The notes below the pieces were generated by a model that saw nothing but the letters and a program-made list of their open reading frames with translations, was not told the origin of the DNA and made no database searches. Positions 1 through 8,156 of a stretch of 64,000 nucleotides of DNA are shown in pieces (position 1 is the first letter of the stretch; the number at the start of each line of letters is the position of its first letter). The stretch is from Paractinoplanes atraurantiacus (GTDB lineage: Bacteria > Actinomycetota > Actinomycetes > Mycobacteriales > Micromonosporaceae). Location of the stretch: assembly GCF_900215205.1 (NCBI RefSeq), contig NZ_OBDY01000001.1, positions 242,736-306,735 on the forward strand, read 5' to 3'. The position numbers and the translations under genes are program-made.

Positions 1-1
1 T

Positions 2-832
2 GTGGATCACCCGGTCGTGATGGGGGTCCTCAACGTCACGCCGGACTCGTTCTCGGACGGTGGGAAATACACGGACGAGGAGTTCGCAGTTGCGCACGGG
101 TTGGATCTCCGGAACGCCGGCGCGGACATCGTGGACATCGGCGGCGAGTCGACACGCCCGGGCGCGGAGCGGGTGGACGCGCCGACCGAGATCGCGCGGG
201 TGGTCCCGGTGATCAAGGAGCTGGCCGCGGCCGGGGTGCTGATCAGCATCGACACCACGCGGGCGGCCGTGGCCGAGGCGGCGCTGGAGGCCGGCGCCGC
301 CGTGATCAACGACGTCTCGGGCGGGCTCGCCGACCCGGCGATGACCCGGGTGGCCGCCGAGGCCGGCTGTCCTCTCATTCTGATGCACTGGCGCGGCCAC
401 TCGCGGCACATGAATGAATTGGCCACCTACACCGATGTGGTGGCCGAGGTGCGCGACGAGTTGCTCCAGCGGGTGGACGAGGCGCTCGCGGCCGGCGTCG
501 CGCCCGGACAGATCATTCTCGACCCCGGTCTCGGCTTCGCCAAGAAGGCCGAGCACAACTGGGCCCTCAGCGCCCACCTCGACGTCCTCATCGGCCTCGG
601 CTACCCGGTCCTGTTCGCGGCCAGCCGCAAGACCTATCTCGGGCGCCTGCTGGCCGGGCCGGACGGCACGCCCCGCCCGGTCGAGGAGCGTGAGGCGGCC
701 ACGCTGGCCACGTCCCTGCTGGCGGTCGCCGCCGGGGCCTGGGGCGTCCGTGTGCACGATGTGCGATCCACGGCGGACGCGCTCGCGGTCTGGCGTGCCA
801 CGGGTGCACCCCGGCTGCGTACGGCAAGCTAG
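2..832 (+). CDS. folP: Dihydropteroate synthase (5' end at window edge)
   Basis: Condenses p-aminobenzoate with 6-hydroxymethyl-dihydropterin diphosphate to dihydropteroate in the cytoplasm (folate synthesis, the sulfonamide target in this family). Seen in order: VMGVLNVTPDSFSDGG at the N terminus, GGESTRPGA at residues 47-55, SIDT at 82-85, NDVSGG at 103-108, DPGLGFAK at 174-181 and ASRK at 207-210, all standard FolP blocks. The 276-residue length is normal. It heads a folP-folB-folK-DUF3180 run with 5 bases before folB. The GTG at position 2 leaves only six residues before the first conserved block, so the real start may lie outside the window. Confidence 0.95.
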   Translation: MDHPVVMGVLNVTPDSFSDGGKYTDEEFAVAHGLDLRNAGADIVDIGGESTRPGAERVDAPTEIARVVPVIKELAAAGVLISIDTTRAAVAEAALEAGAAVINDVSGGLADPAMTRVAAEAGCPLILMHWRGHSRHMNELATYTDVVAEVRDELLQRVDEALAAGVAPGQIILDPGLGFAKKAEHNWALSAHLDVLIGLGYPVLFAASRKTYLGRLLAGPDGTPRPVEEREAATLATSLLAVAAGAWGVRVHDVRSTADALAVWRATGAPRLRTAS

Positions 833-837
833 AGATC

Positions 838-1209
838 ATGAACGAGGAGCAGGGGCGGATCTCGCTCAGTGGGCTGCGTGTGCGTGGCCGGCACGGCGTG
901 TTCGACTTCGAGCGTGAGCAGGGCCAGGACTTCGTGATCGACGTGCGGCTCGACCTCGACCTGCGCCCGGCCGCGGCCAGCGACGACGTCACCGACACGG
1001 TGCACTACGGCGAGCTGGCCGAGCGTCTGGCCGCGATCGTCGGCGGCGAGCCGGTCAACCTGATCGAGACGCTGGCCGACCGCCTGGTGACCGCCTGCCT
1101 TCAGGACCGCCGGGTCGCCATTGCCGAGGTCACCGTCCACAAGCCGCAGGCGCCGATCCCGCTCGACTTCACCGATGTCGCGGTCACCGTGCGCCGGAGC
1201 CGGTCATGA
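838..1209 (+). CDS. folB: Dihydroneopterin aldolase
   Basis: Cleaves 7,8-dihydroneopterin to 6-hydroxymethyl-dihydropterin and glycolaldehyde, the step feeding FolK and FolP. At 123 residues it has the normal size. Family features seen: an N-terminal ISLSGLRVRGRHGVFDFE block (conserved GxHGV segment), DTVHYGEL near residue 60, LIETLADR near 80 and a KPQAP segment near 105. The gene begins 5 bases after the folP stop and its last four bases overlap the folK start (ATGA), so it is translationally coupled within the folate operon. Confidence 0.95.
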   Translation: MNEEQGRISLSGLRVRGRHGVFDFEREQGQDFVIDVRLDLDLRPAAASDDVTDTVHYGELAERLAAIVGGEPVNLIETLADRLVTACLQDRRVAIAEVTVHKPQAPIPLDFTDVAVTVRRSRS

Positions 1210-1733
1210 CGCGTGCCGTCCTCTCTCTGGGCAGCAACCTGGGCGACCGGCAAAAGCATTTACAGCAGGCCGTACGCCTCCTCGGCGACAGTGTCGTGGC
1301 CATGTCCGGCATCTACGAGACACCGCCGTGGGGCGACGCCGACCAGCCTTCGTACCTCAACGCGGTGGTTCTGGCCGTCGACCCGAAGGCGGCGCCGCAC
1401 GACTGGCTCGCCCGCGCCCGGGCCGCCGAGGCCGCCGCCGGCCGGGTCCGTGACCCCGAACGCCGCTTCGGCCCGCGCACCCTCGACGTCGACGTCATCG
1501 CCGTCTGGGACGCCGACGACCAGCCGGTGACCAGCGACGAACCCGAGCTCACCCTGCCGCACCCGAGGGCGCACCTGCGGGCGTTCGTGCTGCGGCCGTG
1601 GATCGACATCGAGCCGTACGGGCGGTTGCCCGGGCACGGCTGGCTCACCGACCTGCTGAACGACCCCACTCTCGCGGGCGACATCGCGGGGCTGACCCCG
1701 AGGCCCGACCTCCCACTAGAGTCGAACGCGTGA
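1206..1733 (+). CDS. folK: 2-amino-4-hydroxy-6-hydroxymethyldihydropteridine diphosphokinase
   Basis: Transfers diphosphate from ATP to 6-hydroxymethyl-dihydropterin, making the substrate of FolP. Seen: SLGSNLGDR at the N terminus, YETPPWG near residue 38, a RFGPRTLDVDV block near 87 (the HPPK signature with the metal-binding Asp pair) and LPHPRAHLRAFVL near 117. The 175-residue length is typical. It overlaps folB by four bases and the downstream DUF3180 gene by four bases (GTGA), indicating one coupled mRNA. Confidence 0.96.
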   Translation: MTRAVLSLGSNLGDRQKHLQQAVRLLGDSVVAMSGIYETPPWGDADQPSYLNAVVLAVDPKAAPHDWLARARAAEAAAGRVRDPERRFGPRTLDVDVIAVWDADDQPVTSDEPELTLPHPRAHLRAFVLRPWIDIEPYGRLPGHGWLTDLLNDPTLAGDIAGLTPRPDLPLESNA

Positions 1734-2236
1734 GCAGCAACCCGCAGGCGCCCAAGTCGGACCCGTCGATGCGCCCGACCAGCATCTCGGTGCTGATCGT
1801 CGCCGGGCTGGCCTCGGCCGCCGTCGGCTGGCTGCTGCTCAGCTTCTCCTATTCGTCGCTGCCCGAGCTGCCGTGGTCGCCGGTGATCGTGCTGGCCGTG
1901 CTGGCCGTGGCCGAGGGCCTGCTGGCGCAGAACACCAGCGCCCGCATCCAACGCAAACCCGGCACCATGCCGGTCGACCCGCTGGCGGTCGCGCGATATG
2001 TCGCTCTTGCCAAGGCGTCCTCGCTGGTCGGCGCCATCTCGGCCGGTTTCTCGGCGGGCCTGCTGGCCTGGCTCGCGATGGAGCCGACCCAGGCCGCGCA
2101 CGACGACATCCCCAAGGCGGTCGGCGGCGTCGTGGGAGCGCTGGCCCTGGTCGGGGCGGCTCTCTGGCTCGAGCGCTCGTGCCGCGTACCGGAGCGTCCC
2201 GACTCCAAGGACGAGGAAGATTCCGGACTGCGCTGA
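1730..2236 (+). CDS. DUF3180 membrane protein
   Basis: Small membrane protein of 168 residues, function unknown. Two hydrophobic segments near the N terminus (about residues 18-35 and 43-62) and two further ones around 90-110 and 120-145 suggest four transmembrane helices, followed by a charged tail rich in Asp, Glu and Ser. Position immediately after folK is characteristic of the actinobacterial DUF3180 family, which I recognise from both context and the SISVLIVAGL start. The chosen GTG overlaps the folK stop by four bases; longer in-frame extensions would run through folK. Its link to folate synthesis is only positional. Confidence 0.8.
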   Translation: MSSNPQAPKSDPSMRPTSISVLIVAGLASAAVGWLLLSFSYSSLPELPWSPVIVLAVLAVAEGLLAQNTSARIQRKPGTMPVDPLAVARYVALAKASSLVGAISAGFSAGLLAWLAMEPTQAAHDDIPKAVGGVVGALALVGAALWLERSCRVPERPDSKDEEDSGLR

Positions 2237-2371
2237 TTCCGTACGCGGAACCCCTGTTTTTCGGCCTTGAACTGAGACCGACTCCTATCCGTATGCTCTG
2301 GGCGCGGGCCTTGCGACCCGGCGGATCTCGGCGTGCCGACGCGCGGAGACGCAGAGGAGGGAGGCACGGCT

Positions 2372-3613
2372 ATGGCGTACGACGAGGCGACCTACCGCCG
2401 GCCGGCCGAGGAGCAGCCGTCCGACCCCGCCGCCTATCGCGCGAACACCCTGGCCGCGGCCGAGCAGCGGCGCCGGGCCGAGCAGCTCGACGATCAGGGC
2501 GACACCACGACGACCGACGTGCTGCGCCGGGTCGACGCCGACGAGGACGGCCGTGACCGGCTCGGCATCCACCTCGGCTGGGAGGTCGTGCTGCTGGTCG
2601 CCGCGGTGGCGATCGGCTACATGCTCTGGCGGGCCGACTCGGAGGCGCTCCAGCGCCCCGGCCTCGACAACCTTCTCGTCACCGGCGCGGCCATCGGCCT
2701 GCTCACGCTCGGCGCCGGGCTGACCCTGCGGGCCGGCGTGCCCAACCTGGCGCTGGGCCCGATCGCGCTCGCGGCCGCCCTGCAATACGCCGAGCAGGGC
2801 GACCAGGGCTTGGTCAAGGCGGTCGTCCCGGCACTGGTGATCGCCGCCGCGGGTGCCGTGCTGATCGCCCTGCTGATCCTCGTGCTGCACGTGCCGGGCT
2901 GGGCGGCCACGCTCGCCGCGGGCCTCGGCGTGATCGTCTACGACCAGCTCCGGGTGACCCCGGTCGTGGTGCAGGGCGACTACGACCCGACCGAGCAGGC
3001 CTTCTTCCTCTTCGGCGGGTTCGCGCTGCTGGCCGTGCTCGGTGGTGCCCTCGGCACGGTCGGGCCGGTCCGCCGCTGGCTGGGCCGCCTGCGGCCGGCC
3101 GGCGACCCGGCCGCCCGCCGGGGCGCGGTCGTCGCGGTGCCGGTGATCGGCACCCTGGTGATCTCCTCGGTCTTCGCGGTGGCGGCCGGCGTGCTGTTCG
3201 CCGCCCAGTCGAGCACCCCGATCGTTCCCGGCACCGGCCTGGAGTGGACGGGCATCGCGCTCGGCCTGGCCATGCTCGCCGGCACCAGCGCCTACGGCCG
3301 TCGCGGCGGCATCTTCGGGACGCTGTTCGCGGTCAGCGCGCTGACGCTGTTCCTCGACTACCAGGCGCGGGAGAAATTCGACATCGCGCTGTTCGCGATC
3401 GCGGCCGCCGTTTTCGGTGGCGGGCTGATCGTCACCCGGCTCGTGGAGACGTACGGGAAACCCCTGCCGGCCGCCGGCGAGCCGGAGTGGAACGCGGCGC
3501 CGGCCACGACGAGCGCCAACTGGTCGCCCGACCTGCCCGAGACCTGGTCCACGACCACCTCGACCGGGCGCACCGACCGCTGGGACGCGGGTCCGTGGGG
3601 CACCACCCGATGA
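2372..3613 (+). CDS. Multi-pass membrane protein resembling sugar ABC permeases
   Basis: A 413-residue protein with a 75-residue hydrophilic, charged N terminus, then about eight to nine hydrophobic helices, then a 50-residue Ser/Thr/Trp-rich cytoplasmic tail. The core (LLTLGAGLTLRAGVPNLALGP) resembles the BPD_transp_2 permease family (ribose or xylose type), where a similar segment precedes the nucleotide-binding-protein contact loop. No ATPase or binding-protein gene is adjacent, so transport function is inference only. The ATG at 2372 is preceded by a strong AGGAGGGAGG-type ribosome site at about 2354-2364, which decides the start over an upstream in-frame codon. A family-level name is the most I can support. 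Confidence 0.65.
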   Translation: MAYDEATYRRPAEEQPSDPAAYRANTLAAAEQRRRAEQLDDQGDTTTTDVLRRVDADEDGRDRLGIHLGWEVVLLVAAVAIGYMLWRADSEALQRPGLDNLLVTGAAIGLLTLGAGLTLRAGVPNLALGPIALAAALQYAEQGDQGLVKAVVPALVIAAAGAVLIALLILVLHVPGWAATLAAGLGVIVYDQLRVTPVVVQGDYDPTEQAFFLFGGFALLAVLGGALGTVGPVRRWLGRLRPAGDPAARRGAVVAVPVIGTLVISSVFAVAAGVLFAAQSSTPIVPGTGLEWTGIALGLAMLAGTSAYGRRGGIFGTLFAVSALTLFLDYQAREKFDIALFAIAAAVFGGGLIVTRLVETYGKPLPAAGEPEWNAAPATTSANWSPDLPETWSTTTSTGRTDRWDAGPWGTTR

Positions 3614-3619
3614 TCGCTT

Positions 3620-3625
3620 TATGCT
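3620..3625 (+). promoter_or_regulatory. Leaderless promoter -10 element (TATGCT)
   Basis: TATGCT lies 7 bases before the ATG at 3633 with no ribosome site between, the geometry expected for a transcript starting at or next to the start codon. Confidence 0.5.
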
Positions 3626-3632
3626 TGCCGTC

Positions 3633-3959
3633 ATGACCTCTGCAAGCTTCGCCGAGCTGGACGCCCTGCCCACCGAGGAGCTGCGCGAGCGCGCCTTCGC
3701 CCTGGCCCGGGAGCGGCACGACATCAAGTTCTTCTGGACGGTCTTCCGCAACCTGCCCGACGCCGACGAGGCGGCCGAGCTCGACGGGGCGCCGAACTCG
3801 ATCGGCCCGATCATCGACGAGGCGGTCGCTCTCTGGCGTGAGTTCGAGGGCCACATCGCGTACGGAGAGCAGGAGCCCCTGCTGCGCGCCGCGTTCATCG
3901 ATTACCTGACGAACCATCCAACCACCCCGCCCGCCGCCCTGAACCGGACTGAAGACTGA
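3633..3959 (+). CDS. Conserved hypothetical protein, all-helical
   Basis: A soluble 108-residue protein without a signal peptide or membrane segment; I do not recognise a named family. Composition suggests helices: a FAELDALPTEELRERAF start, then RHDIKFFWTVFRNLP and a long helix (EAVALWREFEGHIAYGE). The ATG at 3633 is preferred because TATGCT stands 7 bases upstream, as for a leaderless mRNA. It is flanked by membrane-protein genes on the same strand but with independent promoters likely. Function unknown. Confidence 0.7.
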   Translation: MTSASFAELDALPTEELRERAFALARERHDIKFFWTVFRNLPDADEAAELDGAPNSIGPIIDEAVALWREFEGHIAYGEQEPLLRAAFIDYLTNHPTTPPAALNRTED

Positions 3960-4022
3960 GCCTTACCAGGGCATTCACCGGCGTCGTTTGAAACGTGAGC
4001 CGCGCTGGGAATTAGCCCGCGC

Positions 4023-4514
4023 ATGGCTCTCGGTAACCGATACAAGTCTGTGCCTGGTGCGGGCACCCTTGCCGCGCTCATACTCGTGCTCGTCTTCGGC
4101 AGCCCCTGGTACGCCGACTGGGCGAGCAAGAACGCCGACCCGGAGACCGCCGGTGGGTGGTTCCTCAACCTGCTGGCCTGGCCGCGCTGGTCGTTCGACA
4201 CCAGCGACTCGCTGCGCGACATCCTGGTCACCGACCTCAAGGCGATCCTGCTGGTCGTGCTGACCGCGCTCTTCCTCTACCTGCTGCCCGGCTCCCAGCT
4301 GGCCCGGGCCCGCGGCACGATCAGCCAGTTCTTCTCCGGCTGGTCGGCGTACATCTTCGCGGGCGGTTTCGCCGCCCTGTTCACCACCCTCTTCCTGGCC
4401 AACCCGTCGTTGATCGCCGCCTTCCGGGCCGCCGGCAACGGCGCCTCGTACGGCCTGTTCGTGGGCTGGATCATCGGCCTGGCCACGCTCGGCGGCTATC
4501 GAGGCACCCGCTAG
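4023..4514 (+). CDS. Small four-helix membrane protein, unknown function
   Basis: A 163-residue protein with hydrophobic segments near residues 12-28, 80-98, 112-130 and 145-160. No catalytic motif is visible, and I do not recognise the family. The stop codon TAG at 4512-4514 shares the palindromic CTAG with the stop of the convergent transporter ATPase gene, so the two genes overlap by four bases tail to tail. There is no obvious ribosome site in front of the ATG. Confidence 0.6.
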   Translation: MALGNRYKSVPGAGTLAALILVLVFGSPWYADWASKNADPETAGGWFLNLLAWPRWSFDTSDSLRDILVTDLKAILLVVLTALFLYLLPGSQLARARGTISQFFSGWSAYIFAGGFAALFTTLFLANPSLIAAFRAAGNGASYGLFVGWIIGLATLGGYRGTR

Positions 4515-5512
4515 GCCTCCGCCGGCGCGGGGGTGTCGAAGATGGCCGAGCGGGAGACAGTTCCCACCGGCCGGCCGTCCTCGACCACGATCACCTCGGC
4601 CGAGTCCACCGTGAGCATCGCGGCGAGCGCGTCGTGCAGCGTGCCCGTGATGTCCACGGTGGGCCGGTCACCGGCCTGAAGGCCGTCGGACGGCTGCAGC
4701 GCGTCGCGCACCGGGGTGACCGCCAGCCGGCGGATGCCCCGGTCGGCGCCGACGAAACTGGCGACCCCGGCCGAGCTCGGCCGGCTGAGCAGCTCGGCCG
4801 GCGGGGCGAACTGCTGAAGCTTGCCGCCCTCGGCCAGCACCGCGATCCGGTCGCCGAGCCGCACCGCCTCGTCGATGTCGTGGGTGACCATGACGATCGT
4901 CTTGCGGACCTCGGCCTGGAGCTTGAGGAACTCCTCCTGGAGGCGGCCGCGGGCGATCGGGTCGACCGCCGAGAACGGCTCGTCCATCAGCAGGACCAGC
5001 GGGTCGGCGGCGAGCGCCCGAGCCACACCGACGCGCTGGCGCTGGCCGCCGGAGAGTTCGTGCGGGTAGCGGTCGCGATATTTCGCCGGGTCGAGGCCGA
5101 CCAGCTCGAGCAGTTCCTCGGTGCGGGCCTTGACCCGGGCGCTGTCCCAGCCGAGCAGCTTGGGCACGGTGCCGATGTTCGCGCCGATCTTCTGGTGCGG
5201 GAAGAGGCCGACGTTCTGGATCACGTAGCCGATGTGGCGGCGCAGCTCGACCGGGTTGCGCTTGAGGATGTCCTGGCCGTCGAGCAGGATCGTGCCCCTG
5301 GTCGGCTCGATGAGCCTGTTGATCATGCGAAGGATCGTCGACTTGCCGCACCCCGACGGCCCGATCAGCACGGTCAGCTCACCGGCACGGACCTCGAGGC
5401 TGAAGTCGCCGACCGCCACCGTGCCGTCCGGGTAGGTCTTGCCGACGTCCTGCAGTGTGATCGAGGCAGCGCTCCGGGAGGTTCCGCTGTCGGTGATCGC
5501 GGTAGCGTCCAC
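4511..5512 (-). CDS. Glycine betaine/choline-type ABC transporter ATPase (QAT family)
   Basis: ATP-hydrolysing subunit for the importer encoded divergently beside it. Seen: KTYPDG start of the ABC domain, Walker A GPSGCGKST, Q-loop YVIQNVGLFPHQ, signature LSGGQRQR, Walker B LLMDEPF followed by SAVDP, and switch His in VTHD. FPHQ and the SAVDPIARGRLQEEF block are typical of OpuCA/ProV-like QAT ATPases. After about residue 245 come CBS-like sequences (VRDALQPSDG, LAAMLTVDSAEVIVVEDGRPVG), a degenerate regulatory module. The GTG at 5512 is chosen because AGGAAGG precedes it by about 6 bases; that site lies inside the opposite permease gene. A longer start at 5563 is less likely. Confidence 0.88.
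   Translation of the reverse strand: MDATAITDSGTSRSAASITLQDVGKTYPDGTVAVGDFSLEVRAGELTVLIGPSGCGKSTILRMINRLIEPTRGTILLDGQDILKRNPVELRRHIGYVIQNVGLFPHQKIGANIGTVPKLLGWDSARVKARTEELLELVGLDPAKYRDRYPHELSGGQRQRVGVARALAADPLVLLMDEPFSAVDPIARGRLQEEFLKLQAEVRKTIVMVTHDIDEAVRLGDRIAVLAEGGKLQQFAPPAELLSRPSSAGVASFVGADRGIRRLAVTPVRDALQPSDGLQAGDRPTVDITGTLHDALAAMLTVDSAEVIVVEDGRPVGTVSRSAIFDTPAPAEA
5503..5508 (+). promoter_or_regulatory. Leaderless promoter -10 element (TAGCGT) for the permease operon
   Basis: TAGCGT ends 6 bases before the ATG at 5515. It lies within the first codons of the divergent ATPase gene, so the two transcription units overlap at their 5' ends. Confidence 0.5.
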
Positions 5513-5514
5513 GT

Positions 5515-6237
5515 ATGTCCTTCCTGTCGTGGGCCCCGGCGGGCGCCCCGCCGCTGGCCGCACCCGCCGACGACGGGCCGGGGAATCCGTGGTTCTCCTG
5601 GCAGTACGTCCGAGACAACTCCGACATCATCCTCGACAAGCTAGGATTTCACGTCGGCATCACGATCGAGACTGTGATCATCGCCCTGCTGGTGGCCGTC
5701 CCGCTCGCCGTCCTCGCGTACTGGATCAAACCGCTGACCGGGCCGATTCTCGCACTGTCGGGCATCCTCTACACGATTCCGTCCCTGGCGCTGCTGGCCC
5801 TGCTCGCCCCGCTGCTCGGCGCGACCAGCCGGGTGCCGGTGCTGATCGCCCTGGTGCTGTACGCGCTGCTCATCGTGGTGCGTAACGCGCTGACCGGGCT
5901 CACCCAGGTGCCCGACGAGGTCAGGGACGCGGCGGCCGGCATGGGCTACGGCCGCTACGGCCGGCTCTGGCGGGTCGAGCTGCCGCTGGCCCTGCCCGGC
6001 ATCGTCACCGGCCTGCGGCTGGCCACGGTGTCGACCGTGGCGTTGGTCACGATCGGCTCGATCATCGGCAACGGCGGCCTGGGCGATCTGATCCTGGGCG
6101 GCTTCGCGAACAACTTCTACAAGGCAGAGATCCTGACCGGCACGGTGCTGTGCGTCGCCCTGGCCCTGGTCCTCGACCTGGCGCTGGCCGGCTTCGGCCG
6201 GCTGCTGACGCCGTGGAGCCGCCGGAGGGCCTCGTGA
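5515..6237 (+). CDS. Glycine betaine/choline-type ABC permease, subunit 1
   Basis: Membrane subunit of the QAT importer, 240 residues, with a short N-terminal segment (PWFSWQYVRDNSDIIL) followed by five to six helices. The binding-protein-dependent transport loop is visible as EVRDAAAGMGYGRYGRLWRVELPLALPGI (the EAA loop that docks on the ATPase) at about residues 135-163. It is divergent from the ATPase with starts only 2 bases apart, and its last four bases overlap the second permease (GTGA). The start is supported by a leaderless-type -10 element. Confidence 0.9.
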   Translation: MSFLSWAPAGAPPLAAPADDGPGNPWFSWQYVRDNSDIILDKLGFHVGITIETVIIALLVAVPLAVLAYWIKPLTGPILALSGILYTIPSLALLALLAPLLGATSRVPVLIALVLYALLIVVRNALTGLTQVPDEVRDAAAGMGYGRYGRLWRVELPLALPGIVTGLRLATVSTVALVTIGSIIGNGGLGDLILGGFANNFYKAEILTGTVLCVALALVLDLALAGFGRLLTPWSRRRAS

Positions 6238-6947
6238 GCTACTTCTCGGACGGCATCACCTGGCTGAACGACCCGCTGAACTGGACCAACCCCGGCGGCC
6301 TGCTCGACCGCCTGCGGGAGCACCTGGTGATCAGCTTCTGGGCGGTCCTGATCGGCTGCGTGGTCGCCCTGCCGCTCGGCATCTGGCTGGGTCACCGGGG
6401 CCGGGGCGGCGGCCTGGTGATCACGGTGGCCAACCTGACCCGGGCCATCCCCACGCTCGCCCTGCTCACGATCCTGCCGCTGACCGCGCTCGGCTTCGGC
6501 AAGCTGCCGGTCATCGTCGCGCTGGCCGTGTTCGCGGTGCCGCCGCTGCTGGCCAACGCCTACACCGGTCTGCAGGCGGTCGACCCGGAGACCAAGGACG
6601 CGGCCAAGGGGATGGGGCTCTCCGGCGGCCAATTGTTGCGCCGGGTGGAGCTCCCGCTCTCGGTCCCGTACCTGGCGGCGGGCCTGCGGACGGCCGCGGT
6701 GCAGGTGGTGGCCACGGCCACCCTCGCAACATTTGTGAACGGCGGCGGCCTCGGCCAGATCATCACGGCCGGTTTCGGGCTCGGCATCAGCGTCGGCGGG
6801 GGTCAGATTGTGGCGGGCGGCATAGCTGTGGTGGTCCTCGCACTTCTCGTCGAAGGCATCTTCGCTCTCGTGGAACGCCTGGTCACGCCCCGTCCACTGA
6901 GGTCCGTGCGCCGCCGCAAGGTGGCCGCGGCCGACCCGGCCGGGTAA
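6234..6947 (+). CDS. Glycine betaine/choline-type ABC permease, subunit 2
   Basis: Second, paralogous membrane subunit (237 residues) of the same importer. It carries the EAA loop as ETKDAAKGMGLSGGQLLRRVELPLSVPYL at about residues 118-146 and five hydrophobic helices, ending in a basic tail (RPLRSVRRRK). Two different permeases per QAT system is the usual arrangement in Gram-positive OpuC-type transporters. The GTG at 6234 is chosen because it overlaps the previous stop by four bases and follows a CCGGAGGG ribosome site; longer frames only read through the upstream gene. Confidence 0.9.
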   Translation: MSYFSDGITWLNDPLNWTNPGGLLDRLREHLVISFWAVLIGCVVALPLGIWLGHRGRGGGLVITVANLTRAIPTLALLTILPLTALGFGKLPVIVALAVFAVPPLLANAYTGLQAVDPETKDAAKGMGLSGGQLLRRVELPLSVPYLAAGLRTAAVQVVATATLATFVNGGGLGQIITAGFGLGISVGGGQIVAGGIAVVVLALLVEGIFALVERLVTPRPLRSVRRRKVAAADPAG

Positions 6948-7020
6948 CGGACCCGCAACATCGCCGAAAGTTGTCACACCCACCGGGTAGACCTTCTAGG
7001 GCAGGGAAACTCCGGACACG

Positions 7021-7045
7021 CGGCGCGGCCCACCAGGCCGCGCCG
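7021..7045 (+). promoter_or_regulatory. GC-rich hairpin before the substrate-binding protein gene
   Basis: Perfect 10-base inverted repeat (7021-7030 with 7036-7045) and a 5-base loop, located 73 bases after the second permease stop and 19 bases before the lipoprotein ATG. It could stop most read-through or protect the distal mRNA so that the binding protein is made in excess; it has no U-tract. Confidence 0.5.
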
Positions 7046-7064
7046 GGACACAGAAGGCGGCAGT

Positions 7065-8060
7065 ATGCGTCGAAACATCTTCCTGGCGGCCGCCGCGGCC
7101 ACCGTGGCCGTCGTCTCGCTCGCCGCTTGCGGCGACGCGGGCTCCTCCGGCACCGAGGCGCCGCCGTCCGCCGCCGCGGGCGCCGGGTGCGCTCCGGTCG
7201 CCGGTGACGCGCTGGTCGTCCTCGAGGACGACAAGAAGCTCCAGAACACCGACAACGTGATCCCGGCGATCAACAAGAAGGCGTCGTCGCCCGAGCTGAT
7301 CGCGGCCCTCGACAAGGTGTCGGCCGCGCTCGACACGACCAAGCTGATCGCGCTCAACAAGGCGGTCGACATCGACCGCAAGTCGTCCAAGGCGGCCGCC
7401 CAGGAGTTCGTGACCGCCAACAACATCACGGCCGGCCTGGCCAAGGGCCCGGGCGGCAAGATCACCGTCGGCGCGGGCAACTTCACCGAGAGCGCCACCC
7501 TCGGCGAGATCTACGGCCTGGCCCTGACCGCGGCCGGCTACACGGTCACGGTCCAGCAGATCGGCAACCGCGAGCTCTACGAGCCCGCGCTCGAAAAGGG
7601 CAGCGTCGCCGTGGTCCCGGAGTACGCGGCCACCCTGGCCACGTTCCTGCAGGGCAAGGTCGACAAGAACGGCGCCGACCCGTCCTCCAACGACCTCGAC
7701 ACCACGGTGAAAAACCTGACCGCCCTCGGCGAAAAGGTCGGCCTGGTCTTCGGCAAGCCCGCCGCCGCCCAGGACCAGAACGCGTTCGCCGTGACCACGG
7801 CCTTCGCCGACAAGAACGGCCTCAAGACGCTGTCCGACCTGGCCGCGAAGTGCTCGGGGGCGGCCACCGTGCTCGGCGGCCCGGCCGAGTGCCCGCAGCG
7901 GCCCAAGTGCCAGCTCGGCCTGACCGAGGTCTACAACTTCCAGGCCGGCAAGTTCTCCAGCCTGGACGCCGGTGGCCCGCTCACCAAGACCGCGCTCAAG
8001 CAGGGCCAGATCAGCGTCGGCCTGGTCTTCAGCTCGGACGGGTCGCTGGCCGCGGGCTGA
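7065..8060 (+). CDS. Substrate-binding lipoprotein of the QAT transporter, circularly permuted
   Basis: Extracytoplasmic binding protein, 331 residues, lipobox LAAC with lipidated Cys22. Binding-domain blocks are clear: GGKITVGAGNFTESATLGEIYG (about 130-150), GNRELYEPALEKGSVAVVPEYAA (about 167-190), LGGPAECPQRP and GGPLTKTALKQG near the end. The segment that forms the C-terminal end of ProX/OpuCC-type proteins (LVVLEDD, NVIPAIN, then a helix and LNKAVDID) is found here at residues 50-104, before the first domain, and the protein stops where that segment would normally follow. Four extra cysteines (42 and three near 263-278) could form disulfides. Context with the ATPase and both permeases fixes the transporter role; the exact ligand is not determinable. 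Confidence 0.88.
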   Translation: MRRNIFLAAAAATVAVVSLAACGDAGSSGTEAPPSAAAGAGCAPVAGDALVVLEDDKKLQNTDNVIPAINKKASSPELIAALDKVSAALDTTKLIALNKAVDIDRKSSKAAAQEFVTANNITAGLAKGPGGKITVGAGNFTESATLGEIYGLALTAAGYTVTVQQIGNRELYEPALEKGSVAVVPEYAATLATFLQGKVDKNGADPSSNDLDTTVKNLTALGEKVGLVFGKPAAAQDQNAFAVTTAFADKNGLKTLSDLAAKCSGAATVLGGPAECPQRPKCQLGLTEVYNFQAGKFSSLDAGGPLTKTALKQGQISVGLVFSSDGSLAAG

Positions 8061-8090
8061 CCGTTTTCACTGTTTAGACACCGTTTAGAA

Positions 8091-8132
8091 GGTGAGCGCC
8101 GGGTTTCGGTAACCTGAAGCCCGGCGCTCGCC
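8091..8132 (+). terminator. Hairpin terminator after the transporter operon
   Basis: A 10-base perfect inverted repeat (8094-8103 with 8120-8129), extendable to 13 pairs with one wobble, around a 16-base loop, 31 bases after the lipoprotein stop. There is no clear T-run, as is common in high-GC actinobacteria. Confidence 0.65.
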
Positions 8133-8156
8133 ATTTGCCCTCCCGCGAGCCGTGGG

